31,970 nucleotides of DNA from Hypsibius dujardini (lineage: Eukaryota > Tardigrada > Eutardigrada > Parachela > Hypsibiidae), in assembly GCA_001579985.1 (NCBI GenBank), contig LRSR01013046.1:1-31970 (forward strand). The letters run 5' to 3'. The notes under the pieces are model-generated. The model had not been told where the DNA came from. It did not search any database and worked only from the letters and a program-made list of their open reading frames with translations. The position numbers and the translations under genes were made by a program. The stretch's first letter is position 1. Every line of letters begins with the position of its first letter. Shown one piece after another: positions 30,701 to 31,970 of this stretch.

Positions 30701-31712
30701 CTTGTTTTCTCTAGCCAGAGGGAGGAGACAGCTGATTTCCATATTTTTTACGACTTCGCTTTTTGGTTTAGTACTAGTAGTTTTGTTTTTTTACAATCTA
30801 ATCTTATGCTGTTCCTTTGGCTCGTTCTTTTAGGATCTTTGTTGCGCACCATCATGTTTGGCGTGAAACGAGTGACCGCCAACAACAAGGAGACGTTCGG
30901 GTTTATCCTCTTCCTGCTGGCATTCGCCATCACCGCTGCCGGTTACCTGTGGGTGGAAGGATCAAAGGACGAGAAACGCAGCAAATACAAGCTGTTTTTG
31001 GAGTGCGCCCTTATTTTGGTAGGTGCTAAAAATCTACTACTGAACATCTCCATCACTGAACTATTTGGTGACTATCCTTGATTTTCCTAATTTTTTAGAC
31101 GTCGGTTGTGCCACCGGAGTTGCCGATCGAGCTGTCGTTGGCGGTCAATTCGTCCCTGCTGGCGCTGGTGAAACTGGGCACGTTCTGCACGGAGCCTTTC
31201 CGGATTCCTTTTGCCGGCAAGGTGGATTTCTGCTGTTTCGACAAGACTGGGACGTTGACCAGCGATACGCTTCTCGTTCAAGGAGTCGCGGGGGTCTCTG
31301 CCACCGGGGCTCTAGGTAGACATGAAATGTGCCTAACTTCTATTTCTTTTCTCACTTTCCTGTTTGACAATCTCTAAAACTGACAAAATCTTAACAAAAT
31401 CAAAAAGTTTTTGATGATTCATGTATCATTTAAATATACTTTTTTAATCACTGTGTCGGTTTCAGATGGCAGTCCCGGGGACTCTGCCGGCAAGGCAGGC
31501 CTGATTCCCGTCGAGATGGCTCCACTAGAGACGATACAAGTACTGGCCGCCTGCCACAGCTTGGTTCTGCTTGACGACAAAACCATCGGAGACCCCTTGG
31601 AGAAAATCACGCTTGAGGCAATCAAATGGAACATCACCAAGGCGGACGCGGTTGTGCCCATCAAGGGCAAACAGGCTGCTGTCAAAATTCACCAGCGTTT
31701 CCACTTTTCCAG
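27733..31712 (+). CDS. ATP13A1: P5A-type ATPase ATP13A1, N-terminal part (3' end outside window)
   Basis: P-type ATPase of the ER membrane; family members (yeast Spf1, human ATP13A1) act as transmembrane-helix dislocases. Nine exons: 27733-28044, 28375-28407, 28526-28588, 28902-29101, 29400-29628, 29783-30161, 30834-31018, 31099-31315 and 31466-31712. All introns are GT-AG with agreeing phases; 621 codons plus two bases are seen, and the gene continues past the window. Two N-terminal membrane segments ([17 protein letters not shown] and the one ending LTVLSCVW) are followed by [20 protein letters not shown]. The actuator TGES is at 331-334. The P5A signature [13 protein letters not shown] is at 472-484, and the phosphorylated Asp515 lies in [17 protein letters not shown] and GDPLEK open the nucleotide-binding domain, which is cut at FHFS. 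Exon 2 is a 33-nt microexon. No CTGT arrays occur in its introns. Confidence 0.95.
28121..28275. repeat. TTGATTGATCGATT minisatellite in ATP13A1 intron 1
   Basis: Three copies of GGTTGCGTGATGTTGTGTGA at 28141, 28190 and 28235, separated by TGAT-rich linkers, with periods of 49 and 45 bp. The linkers match TGAT runs at 22105-22130 and 26860-26940. Confidence 0.85.
28589..28901 (+). other. ATP13A1 intron 3
   Basis: AT-rich intron between GAG|GTAATT and CTTGTAG. No repeats or coding signal recognised. Confidence 0.6.
29102..29399 (+). other. ATP13A1 intron 4
   Basis: AT-rich intron from AACAG|GTTTCG to TTCGCAG|G. Open frames that run across the donor from exon 4 are read-through. Nothing else recognised. 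Confidence 0.6.
30190..30385. repeat. AT-rich ACTAAA/TTTAGT element, copy 4 (ATP13A1 intron 6)
   Basis: Contains GACTAATTTTAGTTTC, AAAAACTAAGACTAAAAG and TTTAGTTTAGTTTTGCCATC. Same word set as at 12128, 22590 and 26118, and the clearest candidate for an element end (TTTTGCCATCCCTAA). The rest of intron 30162-30833 is AT-rich with nothing recognised. Confidence 0.5.
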
Positions 31713-31970
31713 GTCCGTGTAAATTGTGCTTCTTAAATAGCGTGATTGATTGTCAATAGAATTTCAAGTACAATGAAATTCACCAATTAATTTATATTCA
31801 CCGATAAACAATTTTTTAGAAGCTTTAGAACACTTTCGGCTTTTACGCATGTCATAAGATTTTGAGGAAAATATTTTATTAAGCAAAATAAAGGCTGGGA
31901 ATACGCAACGCTGATCCATTTCAGGCTTTAGAAAATTAGAATTTGCTGTGTTTTGTGTGACAGTGCGTTG

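Overview
This window is nuclear DNA from an invertebrate animal. Coding blocks are GC-rich and broken by many spliceosomal introns, while introns and spacers are AT-rich and full of simple repeats and foldback elements. Three genes are conserved across animals or eukaryotes: exportin-5, the DNA polymerase zeta catalytic subunit REV3, and the P5A-type ATPase ATP13A1. A Notch-ligand N-terminal-like domain points to Metazoa. I cannot place the lineage more precisely from sequence alone.

Layout, left to right. (1) 43-3603 (+): the last five exons of exportin-5. (2) 3604-5850: non-coding DNA with a CTGT array, a foldback element and ten 19-bp tandem repeats. (3) 5851-7437 (+): a five-exon gene for a small secreted protein with an isolated MNNL-like domain. 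(4) 8051-11095 (-): a three-exon GH5 glycoside hydrolase of fungal/oomycete type, convergent with gene 3. (5) 11096-12877: spacer with a 518-bp foldback element. (6) 13185-13496 (+): a Cys-rich, metallothionein-like protein with a TATA box and a 5' UTR intron. (7) 14268-26441 (-): REV3. I could assemble it into 28 exons whose phases all agree, giving 1825 codons plus stop. (8) 26704-27229 (-): a doubtful small gene. (9) 27733 to the window end (+): the first nine exons of ATP13A1, cut by the window edge.

The genes do not form a pathway. They cover microRNA export, a secreted signalling-like domain, polysaccharide digestion, metal or redox buffering, translesion DNA synthesis and an ER membrane ATPase.

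The points most worth a second look are these. The MNNL-like domain is encoded alone. REV3 appears to have lost its first C-terminal cysteine module (CysA) while keeping the iron-sulfur module (CysB). REV3 has three GC-AG introns. CTGT arrays sit only outside exons, often in complementary pairs bracketing exons, which could favour circular RNAs. A foldback family recurs in the window. The GH5 enzyme may have been acquired by horizontal transfer. All coordinates come from reading splice sites, frame and family motifs by eye, with no transcript evidence.
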